DNA from: Dyadobacter luteus
GTDB lineage: Bacteria > Bacteroidota > Bacteroidia > Cytophagales > Spirosomataceae
Length of the DNA: 64,000 nt
Direction: 5' to 3'
Assembly (NCBI RefSeq): GCF_003383615.1
Contig: NZ_QNUL01000001.1
Coordinates: 558,001 to 622,000 of the forward strand
Position numbers and translations under genes: made by a program. Of the stretch, positions 7,472 through 15,788 are shown one piece after another; position 1 is the stretch's first letter, and each line of letters opens with the position of its first letter. The notes under the pieces are model-generated. The model had not been told where the DNA came from. It saw only the letters and a program-made list of their open reading frames with translations, and did no database searches.

Positions 7472-9820
7472 CTAAAAGCGGTACCCTACCGTTAGATTAA
7501 ATCTGCGCCCGTTTCCTCTCCGGTAATCAATGGCTGTGCCGTAAAACTGTGCAATAGACGGATAATAAACCGTATTAAGCAGGTTTTCAATACCCAGATC
7601 GGCTTTCAGGTTTTCCGTGACTTTGTATCCCAAAGACAAATTGAACGTATTGTAAGATTCGATTGGCCCCTCACCGATTGGATATACGCCTTTTTCATTG
7701 GGTTTAAACCTGTCTCTTTTTCCTACATACAACCAGTTCAGGTCAGCATTAAACTTGCCCTTATTGTAGCGGGCGTAGGTCGCAATTTTTGCCGGCGTAA
7801 TGCGGTTAGAATTTAGGTATTTATCTGTCGGGCCGTTAAAATTTCCGTCACCGTCCTTATCCCCTTTACCCTCTACAAAAGCATAATTGCCTCCCACCAC
7901 AAGGCCGGTAGTTACCTGATAATCAACCTGCATCTCATAGCCCCAAACCCGCTCCGGTAATCTTTCCGCCACGTATTTTCCATCCACCAGAAGCAGATTG
8001 GAACCCAGTTTGGATGTACTGTAATAATAAGCGGCCGACACGCTCAACGGCCCTAGTGCACTGCTGAAACCAACTTCATAGTTGTTTACAATGATCGGTT
8101 CTGTCTGCAGACCGGCCACCGTGTTTTCGTTTGCAGCCCTTAATATTCTGCCCAGATCGAAAATAGAAAATGATTGTGAATAGCTAACGAAAGGATTGAA
8201 GCGTTTGAATTTTGAATACCGAAGTCCTGCATTAAATACAAAAGCGTTATAATCCAGCTTTCCGCCCGTTACGTCAATGCTTCCTGCGCCGCCGGGACCG
8301 GTAGCCAAAGTGGCATAATCAGCAATATTCATTTTGATATTTTCAGCACGCAAGCCCGTTTTCAGATTCAGGTAATTAAACCACTGCGTGGTAAGCTGCG
8401 CATAAGGTGCCAAATTGTTCATACTGATGCGCGGTACCCACACGCGGCCGTCGACCAGGTTTTGCTCCGTTTTATCATTTAATATATCCACGCCATAGGT
8501 CACATCTCCCGATAGCTTGGAGGATATCGCAAAAGGCGTATTCAGGTTGAGTCTGAATCCTTTCTTGGTTGAAATAATAGCTGATTGCCCGCTGCCAAAA
8601 AATGATTCTGAATTTGAATAAACCGTCCAGAAATCCTGCAGATATACATTAGCAGACAAAGAAGTCCGGCCAAAAATATTCTTGTTGGTGTACTGGATAT
8701 TGGCATTGTGATTGTAGCGGGTACCCTCGTCAATTCCTTTGCGAATTCCCCACACACCAATTGCCGGAGATTGTCTATAAACCCCTGCTTTGGCAATGTA
8801 AGCCGAATGCTGGTTGGAGCTGTAATAGTTATACATGGCCTCTATGCGCTGGGAACCATTAAAATTGTAACCCACCTTCGCAAATGCATTGTATATTTTG
8901 GTTTCACCCAGCCCGTAATCGGGAGATATCACCAGTCCTTTCGGATCGCGGTAAACACCGGTTTTCTCGTACATCCCGCTAACCACATAATCAAACCTGG
9001 CTATACGTCCGTACAATTGCTGTGAAGCACGGAAGCCCAGCGTGCTGTCTCCCCGGGTATTTCCTGTAAGACTTAACTGGCTGTACCCACCGATTTTCTG
9101 ATCTGTTTTTGGTGTCTTCGTAATGTAGTTAATCAGTCCTCCATCCGCACCGTTTCCGTAAATCGCAGTGGCGCCTTTAATGACCTCCACCCGCTCGACC
9201 ACCGACGGATCAATTGTACGGATATCCCGCCCTCCGGCTCTGAGCGGAGTTGATTGTGGTATGCCATCAATCAATACCAGCAGGTTACGCCCCCGCAATG
9301 TTTGTCCTGAATTGCCGGTCTGATTGGTAGATGCTCCCAAACCGGGAACCGAAAACGCAAGTATGTTGGCAATATTAGGACTTATGGTAGAGAGCGCGCT
9401 GATCTCTTTGGCATTTACGACTGTCACAGATGATGGCGTTTCAGCCAGCGACTCCACCCTGCGCCCTGCGGAAACAATGACTTCGTCAAGTTGGGACGAA
9501 CTTTCTTTTAGTTCGAAATCCAGGTTTTGTTCCCTGTCCGAATCGAGTGTAATGTTTTTATCCTGAATCGTATACCCGATGAATGAAGCTCTGATTGAAA
9601 CATTTCCTTTGGGCAAGTTACCAAGCCGGTAAATTCCGTCACCGTTTGCAGTAGTACCTATATTGGTACCTTTTACAATGACTGAAGCAAACGGAACAGG
9701 CTGCTTGTTGTTATCCTTTACCGTACCCCTGACAACTCCCGACACGGGTTGGGCAATAACGAGGTTGAAATAACAAATAGAAGCGGCAAAGAATAGTATT
9801 AGTTGTAATCTTGTTTTCAT
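7472..9820 (-). CDS. TonB-dependent siderophore receptor with carboxypeptidase-like N-domain
   Basis: This outer-membrane 22-strand barrel should import ferric siderophore. I chose the ATG at 9820 (MKTRLQLILFFAASICYF), which gives a good signal peptide; an upstream in-frame TTG adds eight residues. Then come a carboxypeptidase-regulatory-like beta domain (VRGTVKDNNKQPVPFASV), a TonB-box-like stretch (LDEVIVSAGRR), a plug domain with LRGRNLLVLIDGIP and VERVEVIKGATAIYGNGADG, and the barrel ending in aromatic F (LTVGYRF). About 782 residues is normal. The PepSY gene 5 bases downstream supports iron transport. The siderophore is unknown. Confidence 0.9.
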   Translation of the reverse strand: MKTRLQLILFFAASICYFNLVIAQPVSGVVRGTVKDNNKQPVPFASVIVKGTNIGTTANGDGIYRLGNLPKGNVSIRASFIGYTIQDKNITLDSDREQNLDFELKESSSQLDEVIVSAGRRVESLAETPSSVTVVNAKEISALSTISPNIANILAFSVPGLGASTNQTGNSGQTLRGRNLLVLIDGIPQSTPLRAGGRDIRTIDPSVVERVEVIKGATAIYGNGADGGLINYITKTPKTDQKIGGYSQLSLTGNTRGDSTLGFRASQQLYGRIARFDYVVSGMYEKTGVYRDPKGLVISPDYGLGETKIYNAFAKVGYNFNGSQRIEAMYNYYSSNQHSAYIAKAGVYRQSPAIGVWGIRKGIDEGTRYNHNANIQYTNKNIFGRTSLSANVYLQDFWTVYSNSESFFGSGQSAIISTKKGFRLNLNTPFAISSKLSGDVTYGVDILNDKTEQNLVDGRVWVPRISMNNLAPYAQLTTQWFNYLNLKTGLRAENIKMNIADYATLATGPGGAGSIDVTGGKLDYNAFVFNAGLRYSKFKRFNPFVSYSQSFSIFDLGRILRAANENTVAGLQTEPIIVNNYEVGFSSALGPLSVSAAYYYSTSKLGSNLLLVDGKYVAERLPERVWGYEMQVDYQVTTGLVVGGNYAFVEGKGDKDGDGNFNGPTDKYLNSNRITPAKIATYARYNKGKFNADLNWLYVGKRDRFKPNEKGVYPIGEGPIESYNTFNLSLGYKVTENLKADLGIENLLNTVYYPSIAQFYGTAIDYRRGNGRRFNLTVGYRF

Positions 9821-10096
9821 TAAGCGAACGTTATTTTCGCGCAAACATAAGACTATTTATACTAATTAAAAATAAATTTAATATTTGTCTTTGGATACAT
9901 GAACTGCACCTTTTGTATTGAACAAACTGCGACTGCGTATTGAAACTAATCAGACCGTGACGGTAAGACGGGGGCGACCATGCAGAAAGACCAGCTGATC
10001 ATGTTTACAAAAATACCTGACTTTGCATTTTTACAGCCAATGATGATGGCAATCTAGTCTGGCGCTATCTACTTCAATACTTTTACACCTGTCCTG

Positions 10097-10387
10097 TCAG
10101 TCAACATTTATTTGGACTGCTGGTAGATCATCGAAGTGCTCTTTGAGCCAATCATGCATTTGCGCAGCAGAAGTGTCTTGAAACTTTTCCAGACGCTCTC
10201 TGAAGAGGTATTCACAAGGCAGTAGGATCTTTTTACTATCCTAGTGCTGAATCAAAAAAGCCTCGTACTCCTGTTCGCTCATGCTAAGATACTTGATAAC
10301 CATGCGCCGGTTCAGCATCAGATAATTGCTGATGTGCTGGACGGACAGACCTTCACGGTGCATTCGGTGGATTATGAAGTAAGCCAT
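10097..10387 (-). pseudogene. istA: IS21-family IstA transposase, N-terminal relic
   Basis: From an ATG at 10387 the minus strand reads FIIHRMHREGLSVQHISNYL, then RRMVIKYLSMSEQEYEAFL, an in-frame TAG at 10241-10243, then FRERLEKFQDTSAAQMHDWL and a stop at 10097. The order matches the N-terminal helix-turn-helix and linker of IstA (LSMSEQEY, ERLEKF, SAAQMHDWLKEH). Only about 95 codons remain; the DDE catalytic core and istB are absent, so the element is dead. The matching terminal repeats lie just upstream at 10470-10538. The family call rests on motif memory. Confidence 0.65.
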
Positions 10388-10448
10388 AAATTTGGATAAA
10401 TACACATTTATAAATGCCGGGGTGGGTAAGCCGACAATTTAGGTGTAG

Positions 10449-10480
10449 AAAGCTTTGAGGTCATGCCCCAAAGCTTTTTA
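10449..10480 (+). terminator. Hairpin inside IS21 end, terminator-like
   Basis: AAAGCTTTG at 10449-10457 pairs with CAAAGCTTT at 10469-10477, followed by TTA. It faces the relic transposase from upstream, where it could have blocked read-through into the element. No intact plus-strand gene precedes it now. Confidence 0.4.
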
Positions 10481-10538
10481 TCTGGTGCATTTTTGTTGCC
10501 AATTATGGTGCATTGTTATTTACCGATTACAGTGCAAA
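10470..10538 (-). repeat. Tandem 23-bp terminal repeats of an IS21 end
   Basis: Read on the minus strand, a 23-base unit at 10516-10538 starts TTTGCACTGTAATCGG, the next at 10493-10515 starts CAATGCACCATAATTGG, and a partial third starts AAATGCACCAG at 10482-10492. The spacing is exactly 23 bases. IS21 elements carry multiple such transposase-binding repeats at their ends. They sit about 100 bases upstream of the relic istA start, as expected for the left end. The outer tip should be near 10540. Confidence 0.6.
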
Positions 10539-11913
10539 GGTCGACTGAGGCACTAGCCCCCCGGATAGAAAAAAAGAATGGTTGGAGTTTCCGGTAGTGA
10601 CTGGTTTAAGTCGAAGCTCTCACCCAAAGATTTGACCAGGCGTAATACAGGAATTTGCTCGCCTACCAGAAGGGGGCTCATATCTTATGGTACCAACGGT
10701 ACTCCAGCTATCACTCTTACCGTATCGGTTCTACTGACCATATGTTGTGCAGGGCTAAATGTAGCCGGATTATTTACAGCTGCATGTAAATATTATTGCT
10801 CGCTGAACACGAACAGAAACAAATAATAAAAAGACTACCCAGTCTGGGCAAGAAAACTTTGAACAATCTGGCATTAAAAGTAGTCTTTCTTAATGCAAGC
10901 TACCCTTTATTCTCATTTCACAAATGCCAATTATAGCACTAACATCAAAATCAGTTTTTTAAATGTTAGTACAGTATATGAATATGGACGCGAATATCTC
11001 TCGACGAAGGGACAACAGAGACAAGCACTCGCTTCAGCTGGATGCAGGTTCTGTCATATAGAGCAGGCAACACACGAAATTCAAAAATCCGTCGAGAATA
11101 AGGGATATTTTATCATCAAAATGCGAGGGTGTAGATAGTGCTGATAACAAACCTGGCTAAGGAAGCATTGCTTACTGCGTAAGTCATCGTATATCATTCA
11201 GAACACAAAAGGACAGTGATGGATTTACTCACAAGAAAGTCACCTGCCATCTGAAGGATGCTGATAAGGCTAGTCCTCTATACTTCGATAGAGAAACTAA
11301 GCCTTTTAAGCTGAATTCGGCCTAAGAGTTCTGTTATCGAACCCAAAGTGTAAGAAACGCACTCTGCCCCTCCTGAGATTATGTTGTCTGATGGTTGTAA
11401 ACCAGACTGAGACGGACTGTAGACCTTTGTACTTTAACCTATTGAGTATTTTAGTTCGGATTGCGTGCTGCCAAGTAACTTTTTTGAGTAAATACCCGGC
11501 CAAGCTCAATCGGCACAATAGGAGCCGGAGATTCTTCTTTTCTTTATGCCATAGGCTAACTGAGATTTTCTCCCCTCCCTACACCGGTTTGATATTCTTG
11601 TGAAAATATTTTCAAAAAAAGCACTCGAAAATAAGACAAGCCAACAGTGCCGCCACAGGCGGTATAACAAAACATCAAGGCCACTGAAGTACAACCCTTT
11701 GCATGCACCACTACAGCATAGATATTAATTATAGGTTACCCAGCTTTCACACCATTACAATTTAAGGTTGTAACTAATCCAGCGGGCCGATCTGGCAAGC
11801 GCGAGTAAAATCGCTCCATAAGCGGCTTTGCGAAATAGTTTAATAGTAATAATTCTATTCTATTCTATACTATTAATATCTAATAAATAATTTATCAAAC
11901 CTTTATTTTTTTT

Positions 11914-12927
11914 ATGAAATACTTTTTCATGATTGTTTTTGCCTTTTTTATTTATCAAAGTGCCTATTCTCAAAATAATGTGGGTATTAACACAGATACT
12001 CCTGACCAAAGCGCTGTTTTAGATATCCTCAGCACGCAAAAAGGGGTACTGATACCACGCATGAGCTTTGCGCAAAAAAACCTGATTTCGGCTCCCGCTA
12101 AGGGACTATTAATATACCAGATTGACGCAGCGGAGGGTTTTTATTTTTATAATGGTAGTGCTTGGCAAACACTGAATGGAGTCAACGGAGCTAACGGAGC
12201 CAATGGCCAGGGTTTTGCCAATGGTAGCGCTGCGGGACAACTCTATCTGACATCGGGTTCCAGCCCTTTCAGCCCTCAGGCTCCTGTATCAGTCACAGGT
12301 GATATCACTATTAACAATTCAGGCTCTACCACAATCACCAGCGGAGCTGTCAATACAACAAAACTTGCGAATGGTTCTGTAACAATACAGAAAATCAACG
12401 CGGCAGGTACAGCCAGCCCAACCACATTTCTGAGAGGAGACGGAGAATGGGCAGCTCCTGCGGCTGCAGGCGCATCGGCAAGCACTTTGTTTGCTAGACG
12501 TACTACGGATCTGCTGGTCGAATCAAACGCCTACCAAGACGTTGTTAGCATAAATTTGGAGGCAAATAAGACCTATTTGATTCAATCAAAAGTTTTAACG
12601 CAGAGAGCAGGAAGTGCCAGTGCAGATGTAAGTTGCCGGGTGAAATTCAGCACCAATGATGCAGTAAGCTTAATTGGAGGCGTCTATTATGGAACGGGAT
12701 ACAAAACAGGAACAAACTTTAGCTCCTCTGGAGGATTTGAATCCGATGGGGTCTCGGATAATCCGGCCACGCAAAGCGTAGGCGCAAAATATACCGTAGA
12801 AACGATAATTAAAACTGTAACAGCGGGTACATTCACAATTCAAGTCGCCAGAAAATCAAATAATACAACTAATAACTTTTATGTAAGGCCTATTTCCTAT
12901 ATCACCGCTTCTACCATCAGTGAGTAG
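11914..12927 (+). CDS. Secreted protein with Bacteroidota 'NVGINT' N-terminal domain
   Basis: The protein has 337 residues. A signal peptide (MKYFFMIVFAFFIYQSAYSQ) is followed by NNVGINTDTPDQSAVLDILS and KGVLIPRMSF. This N-terminal module is found on many secreted Bacteroidota proteins that begin with a statement-like 'GIGT/GINT' repeat and continue into tail-fibre-like or collagen-like regions. A Gly/Asn/Ala-rich linker (~90-105) and a Thr/Ser-rich middle follow. The last ~150 residues look like a beta-sandwich. No enzymatic motif is visible. It lies immediately before a T9SS cargo gene, so the two may be co-expressed surface proteins. Function unknown. Confidence 0.8.
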   Translation: MKYFFMIVFAFFIYQSAYSQNNVGINTDTPDQSAVLDILSTQKGVLIPRMSFAQKNLISAPAKGLLIYQIDAAEGFYFYNGSAWQTLNGVNGANGANGQGFANGSAAGQLYLTSGSSPFSPQAPVSVTGDITINNSGSTTITSGAVNTTKLANGSVTIQKINAAGTASPTTFLRGDGEWAAPAAAGASASTLFARRTTDLLVESNAYQDVVSINLEANKTYLIQSKVLTQRAGSASADVSCRVKFSTNDAVSLIGGVYYGTGYKTGTNFSSSGGFESDGVSDNPATQSVGAKYTVETIIKTVTAGTFTIQVARKSNNTTNNFYVRPISYITASTISE

Positions 12928-12983
12928 ACCAAAAGTTGCATAATATAAATTCTATTAAAAGTAACTCTGGAATACAAAACAGC

Positions 12984-14441
12984 ATGAATAATATATCACT
13001 TCTGGCAGTTTTAGGAGTTGTGCTCCTTGCTACCGAGCAATCTAGTGCCCAGCATGCACTGACCAGCAACGGCGCGAAAATTATAATTACCAACTCTACC
13101 ACCTTACATGTGAATGGCGATACCCGTCTGCTAAGTGGTAGTGAGCTTAAAAACAACGGAAACTTGTCTGTTTCCGGTAAGCTCACTAGTGAGCAGACCA
13201 TGCAAGCAGGCTCTTTGGGAACCGTCAGGTTTAATGGCGTCACAACTCAGACAATAGATGGTAGCGAAACTTTTTTTACAAACAACATGGTAGTCGACAA
13301 TCCTGGCGGCCTGCAGTTAAACAGTCCTTTAAGAGTAGATGGCAATTTATTGTTAACAAACGGAATCGTTACTACAAGCTCATCATCATCGCCACTGATT
13401 CTATCAGAATCCACAACTGTCGACGGAGCATCTGACAATAGCCATGTAAATGGATATGTGCAAAAGATGGGTGTGGGTCTGTTCAGCTACCCGGTTGGTA
13501 ACGGCAGTAAATTTCAGCCTGTGGAGGTTAATTTGGATGAAAACGAGTCTGGGTTTCAGGTTAAATATTCTTCGGGTGATGCCGGAACGGCCAGCTTCAC
13601 AACAACAGGGGCTTCCAATATTGCGCTGCAAAGCTACAATACGCAGGAATACTGGGACCTGCAACCGGTGAGTGCTGCAACGGGCCGCGTTACTGTGTTC
13701 TGGGACGCAACAAATAATGCTCCTATCACAACCTCTGAGAATCTAGGTGTTTTTCAAGTGGCCCACAAGACGCTTTCAGGCTGGCAAAACGAGGGATCTT
13801 CTCAGGTTACGGGAACCCTGCAGAGTGGATCAGTGACAAGCAAAACCATATCAGCCTGGAGCCCGTTCACACTGGGGGCAATTTCTCAAGCCGCTTTGCC
13901 GGTAACCTTAACTGATTTCAGTGCACGCCTTTCTGAAAACCAGATCGTAATTAACTGGATCACAACCCAAGAATCGAATGCGTCGCATTTTGAAATAGAA
14001 AGAAGTATCGATGCAAAACATTTTGATCTGATCGGAAAAGTCAACGCGGCAGGCAATTCCGGCTCATTGGCAAGTTATTCTCACATAGACAGTTTTAAGC
14101 CGGCCGCGGCAAAAACTGTTTACTACCGGCTGCGATCAGTTGATACTGATGGGAGTTTCAGTTATAGCCGGATTATCTCGGTTAAAATTGTTGATCAAGG
14201 CTTTACATCGTCTGTGTATCCCAATCCGGTGTTGAATAAAGAACCAATAATTGTTGAGTCCTCTGATCCTGCCGATCAGGTCATAATTTACAATGTGTTA
14301 GGGAGAAAGTTGCCCGTTACAACAAGGCATTTATCTGCCGGTAAGATTCAAATCAATACATCTGATCTTACTGACGGCATATATCTGATCCGCCTGGAGT
14401 CGGCAGGTAAAACAGTATACCACAGATTGATTGTTCTTTAA
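12984..14441 (+). CDS. T9SS type A sorting-domain protein
   Basis: I place the start at the ATG at 12984 (MNNISLLAVLGVVLLATEQ), which gives a signal peptide cleaved after SSAQ; an in-frame TTG lies 16 codons upstream. The 485-residue protein has a beta-rich N-terminal region of HVNGDTRLLSGSELKNNG-type repeats. Near residue 310 comes a fibronectin-like module (LPVTLTDFSARLSENQIV and ESNASHFEIERS). The C-terminus is a type IX secretion sorting domain (VYPNPV, then a stretch ending GIYLIRLESAGKTVYHRLIV). It should be exported through the Por system and attached to the surface. The passenger has no known catalytic motif. Confidence 0.88.
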   Translation: MNNISLLAVLGVVLLATEQSSAQHALTSNGAKIIITNSTTLHVNGDTRLLSGSELKNNGNLSVSGKLTSEQTMQAGSLGTVRFNGVTTQTIDGSETFFTNNMVVDNPGGLQLNSPLRVDGNLLLTNGIVTTSSSSSPLILSESTTVDGASDNSHVNGYVQKMGVGLFSYPVGNGSKFQPVEVNLDENESGFQVKYSSGDAGTASFTTTGASNIALQSYNTQEYWDLQPVSAATGRVTVFWDATNNAPITTSENLGVFQVAHKTLSGWQNEGSSQVTGTLQSGSVTSKTISAWSPFTLGAISQAALPVTLTDFSARLSENQIVINWITTQESNASHFEIERSIDAKHFDLIGKVNAAGNSGSLASYSHIDSFKPAAAKTVYYRLRSVDTDGSFSYSRIISVKIVDQGFTSSVYPNPVLNKEPIIVESSDPADQVIIYNVLGRKLPVTTRHLSAGKIQINTSDLTDGIYLIRLESAGKTVYHRLIVL

Positions 14442-14494
14442 AAATTTCAGCAGGTGGTTTTTCAACAGAAGTTGTAACTGTCAAAAGCAATCCT

Positions 14495-14552
14495 GCAAAA
14501 AAACATCGTCCGGCCTTACCAAAGAGATATTCTTACCTTGGTAAGGCCGGAC
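14495..14552 (-). terminator. Strong terminator ending the sigma/FecR/SusCD operon
   Basis: GTCCGGCCTTACCAA (14508-14522) pairs perfectly with TTGGTAAGGCCGGAC (14538-14552), with a 15-base loop. On the minus strand the stem is followed by GATG and a run of seven T. It lies 118 bases after the stop of the last minus-strand gene (14670) and faces the convergent T9SS gene. It is one of the clearest intrinsic terminators in the window. Confidence 0.8.
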
Positions 14553-14588
14553 AAAAAAGGCAGACTTGTTTCGTGCTACTGCAGGGCC

Positions 14589-14635
14589 GGTAAGCAACTC
14601 ATTATCCCGCTCCAAAGGTGCTGCTCTTACTGTAA
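14589..14635 (+). repeat. Dispersed coding-like repeat, copy A
   Basis: The 18 bases GGTAAGCAACTCATTATC at 14589-14606 recur exactly at 28532-28549, and similarity continues for ~30 more bases. Most differences are at codon third positions: the translation VSNSLSRSKGAALTV resembles VSNSLSYSQGASFTV in the other copy. This suggests two remnants of one protein family, perhaps an Ig-like surface-protein domain end. The two copies have the same orientation and flank the whole 14670-27393 locus. Confidence 0.55.
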
Positions 14636-14669
14636 TTGTATTGGAGACGACTAAATGGTTATTTATATA

Positions 14670-15767
14670 TTATTTGTTGATGAAATTTTCTACGGCCTTT
14701 TTTAGGGAACTTATTTCACTTGCCGATAATGATCTGACCACCTCCAATACTTTTTGTGAATGCGGTTTATAGTCTTTTAGAATTGGCAAAAGTTTTACTG
14801 CCATCCATGGATTCGACGTGGTCAGATCACTGGCCAATGTGTCATAAAACTGAGTTGAAAGTACTGGTATCGGCTGCATAGCAGTCAATATTGCCATTTT
14901 ATCTGCTTCGTTTCTGGATCCGTAGGCTAATGCAAATTGATTTTGCAAATCATGTGCCTGCATGTTGAGCTTCGCTATTGCTTTGATACCGACGGATTGT
15001 ATTATGCGGCTCACATCGGGCCCAACTGCATCTAGGACCAACTGTTCTATCTCTGGGCTTTGTTTAATCTTTCCCAGTCCGAACATTTCGAGAATGAAAG
15101 GCTGATATTTACCTTTATCAGCTTTCAGCAAGATTTTAAGCAGTCGCTCATTCGCTAATTGCCTGGCTGTGAGATCGGATAATTGCTCCTTTTCTCCTAC
15201 ATGAATCAGATGCCAGAGCGTATGTGTAGTGTACACTGCATCTTCTACAGCACCTTCTGCAATTTCTCGTTTGGTAGCCCCGCTCACTGCATCCACGCTA
15301 GCTTCCTGCTTTTCGTCTGTGAGATCATTTAGATCATACTCTCTTAAAATGGACCAGTCATCTGCAAGGATGGCCATCAATTTGGTATAGTCGAAATCAT
15401 TAAAATTGCTGTGATCCGTTTTTGTTAGTGGCTCTTTGAACACTGTCAACCCAAAGAAGTCTCCTGTGCAATCCCAATAAATACCTACATCAATCGGCCG
15501 GCATTCGCCGGTAACACACACTTCGGTCGCCACCCGGCGATACCAGTAAATCAACCCGCTGCCATCCTTAATCTGTTGAATGGCAACGGACTGTTTCTTA
15601 TCGTCAAGAATGGCGAAATTTCCCAGCTCAGAGCTAAGTTGTACAGCCTTTAAAGATTTACTCTGATAGTAGCTGATTTCAACCAGTTGCCCCATTACAG
15701 GAAAGAGTGCAGTGAGTATAAGCAGGTTTACCAGAATAATTAGTTTTGGCATAAAATTGCGCTTCAA
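14670..15767 (-). CDS. Secreted protein with FMN-attachment-like DAVSGAT motif
   Basis: I do not recognise a named family. The 365-residue protein has a signal peptide (MPKLIILVNLLILTALFPVMG). A Cys pair (VCVTGEC, ~82-88) may form a disulfide. DAVSGATKREIAEGAVEDA lies near residues 158-176. DxxSGAT matches the motif at which ApbE attaches FMN to extracytoplasmic flavoproteins, and the motif position next to a helix is plausible. The last 170 residues are helical, HEAT-like (VLEVVRSLSASEISSL). It is the last gene of the locus, 21 bases after the FAD oxidoreductase stop, which suggests a shared redox role. Flavinylation is inference. Confidence 0.6.
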   Translation of the reverse strand: MKRNFMPKLIILVNLLILTALFPVMGQLVEISYYQSKSLKAVQLSSELGNFAILDDKKQSVAIQQIKDGSGLIYWYRRVATEVCVTGECRPIDVGIYWDCTGDFFGLTVFKEPLTKTDHSNFNDFDYTKLMAILADDWSILREYDLNDLTDEKQEASVDAVSGATKREIAEGAVEDAVYTTHTLWHLIHVGEKEQLSDLTARQLANERLLKILLKADKGKYQPFILEMFGLGKIKQSPEIEQLVLDAVGPDVSRIIQSVGIKAIAKLNMQAHDLQNQFALAYGSRNEADKMAILTAMQPIPVLSTQFYDTLASDLTTSNPWMAVKLLPILKDYKPHSQKVLEVVRSLSASEISSLKKAVENFINK

Positions 15768-15788
15768 AATGGTGGCAGTATTGCTAAT

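Larger units (their letters stand above)
9845..11913. other. Two-kilobase gene-poor stretch with IS relic
   Basis: The left part is upstream DNA of the siderophore receptor. Positions 10097-10538 hold an IS21 remnant (listed separately). From about 10540 to 11913 I find no frame with recognisable motifs. Short plus-strand frames at 10578-10826 and 10893-11138 lack start signals and protein-like composition. The last ~100 bases are AT-rich and should carry the promoter of the secreted protein at 11914. Confidence 0.55.

Noticed and set aside
10578..10826. 82-residue plus-strand frame with Thr-rich end
   Set aside because: Could be an Ig-like domain tail, but similarity is too weak to call.
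10893..11138. 81-residue plus-strand frame
   Set aside because: No signature, no start signal and no coherent context.
11597..11625. Short AT palindrome around TGAAAATATTTTCA
   Set aside because: Too short and AT-rich to separate from chance.
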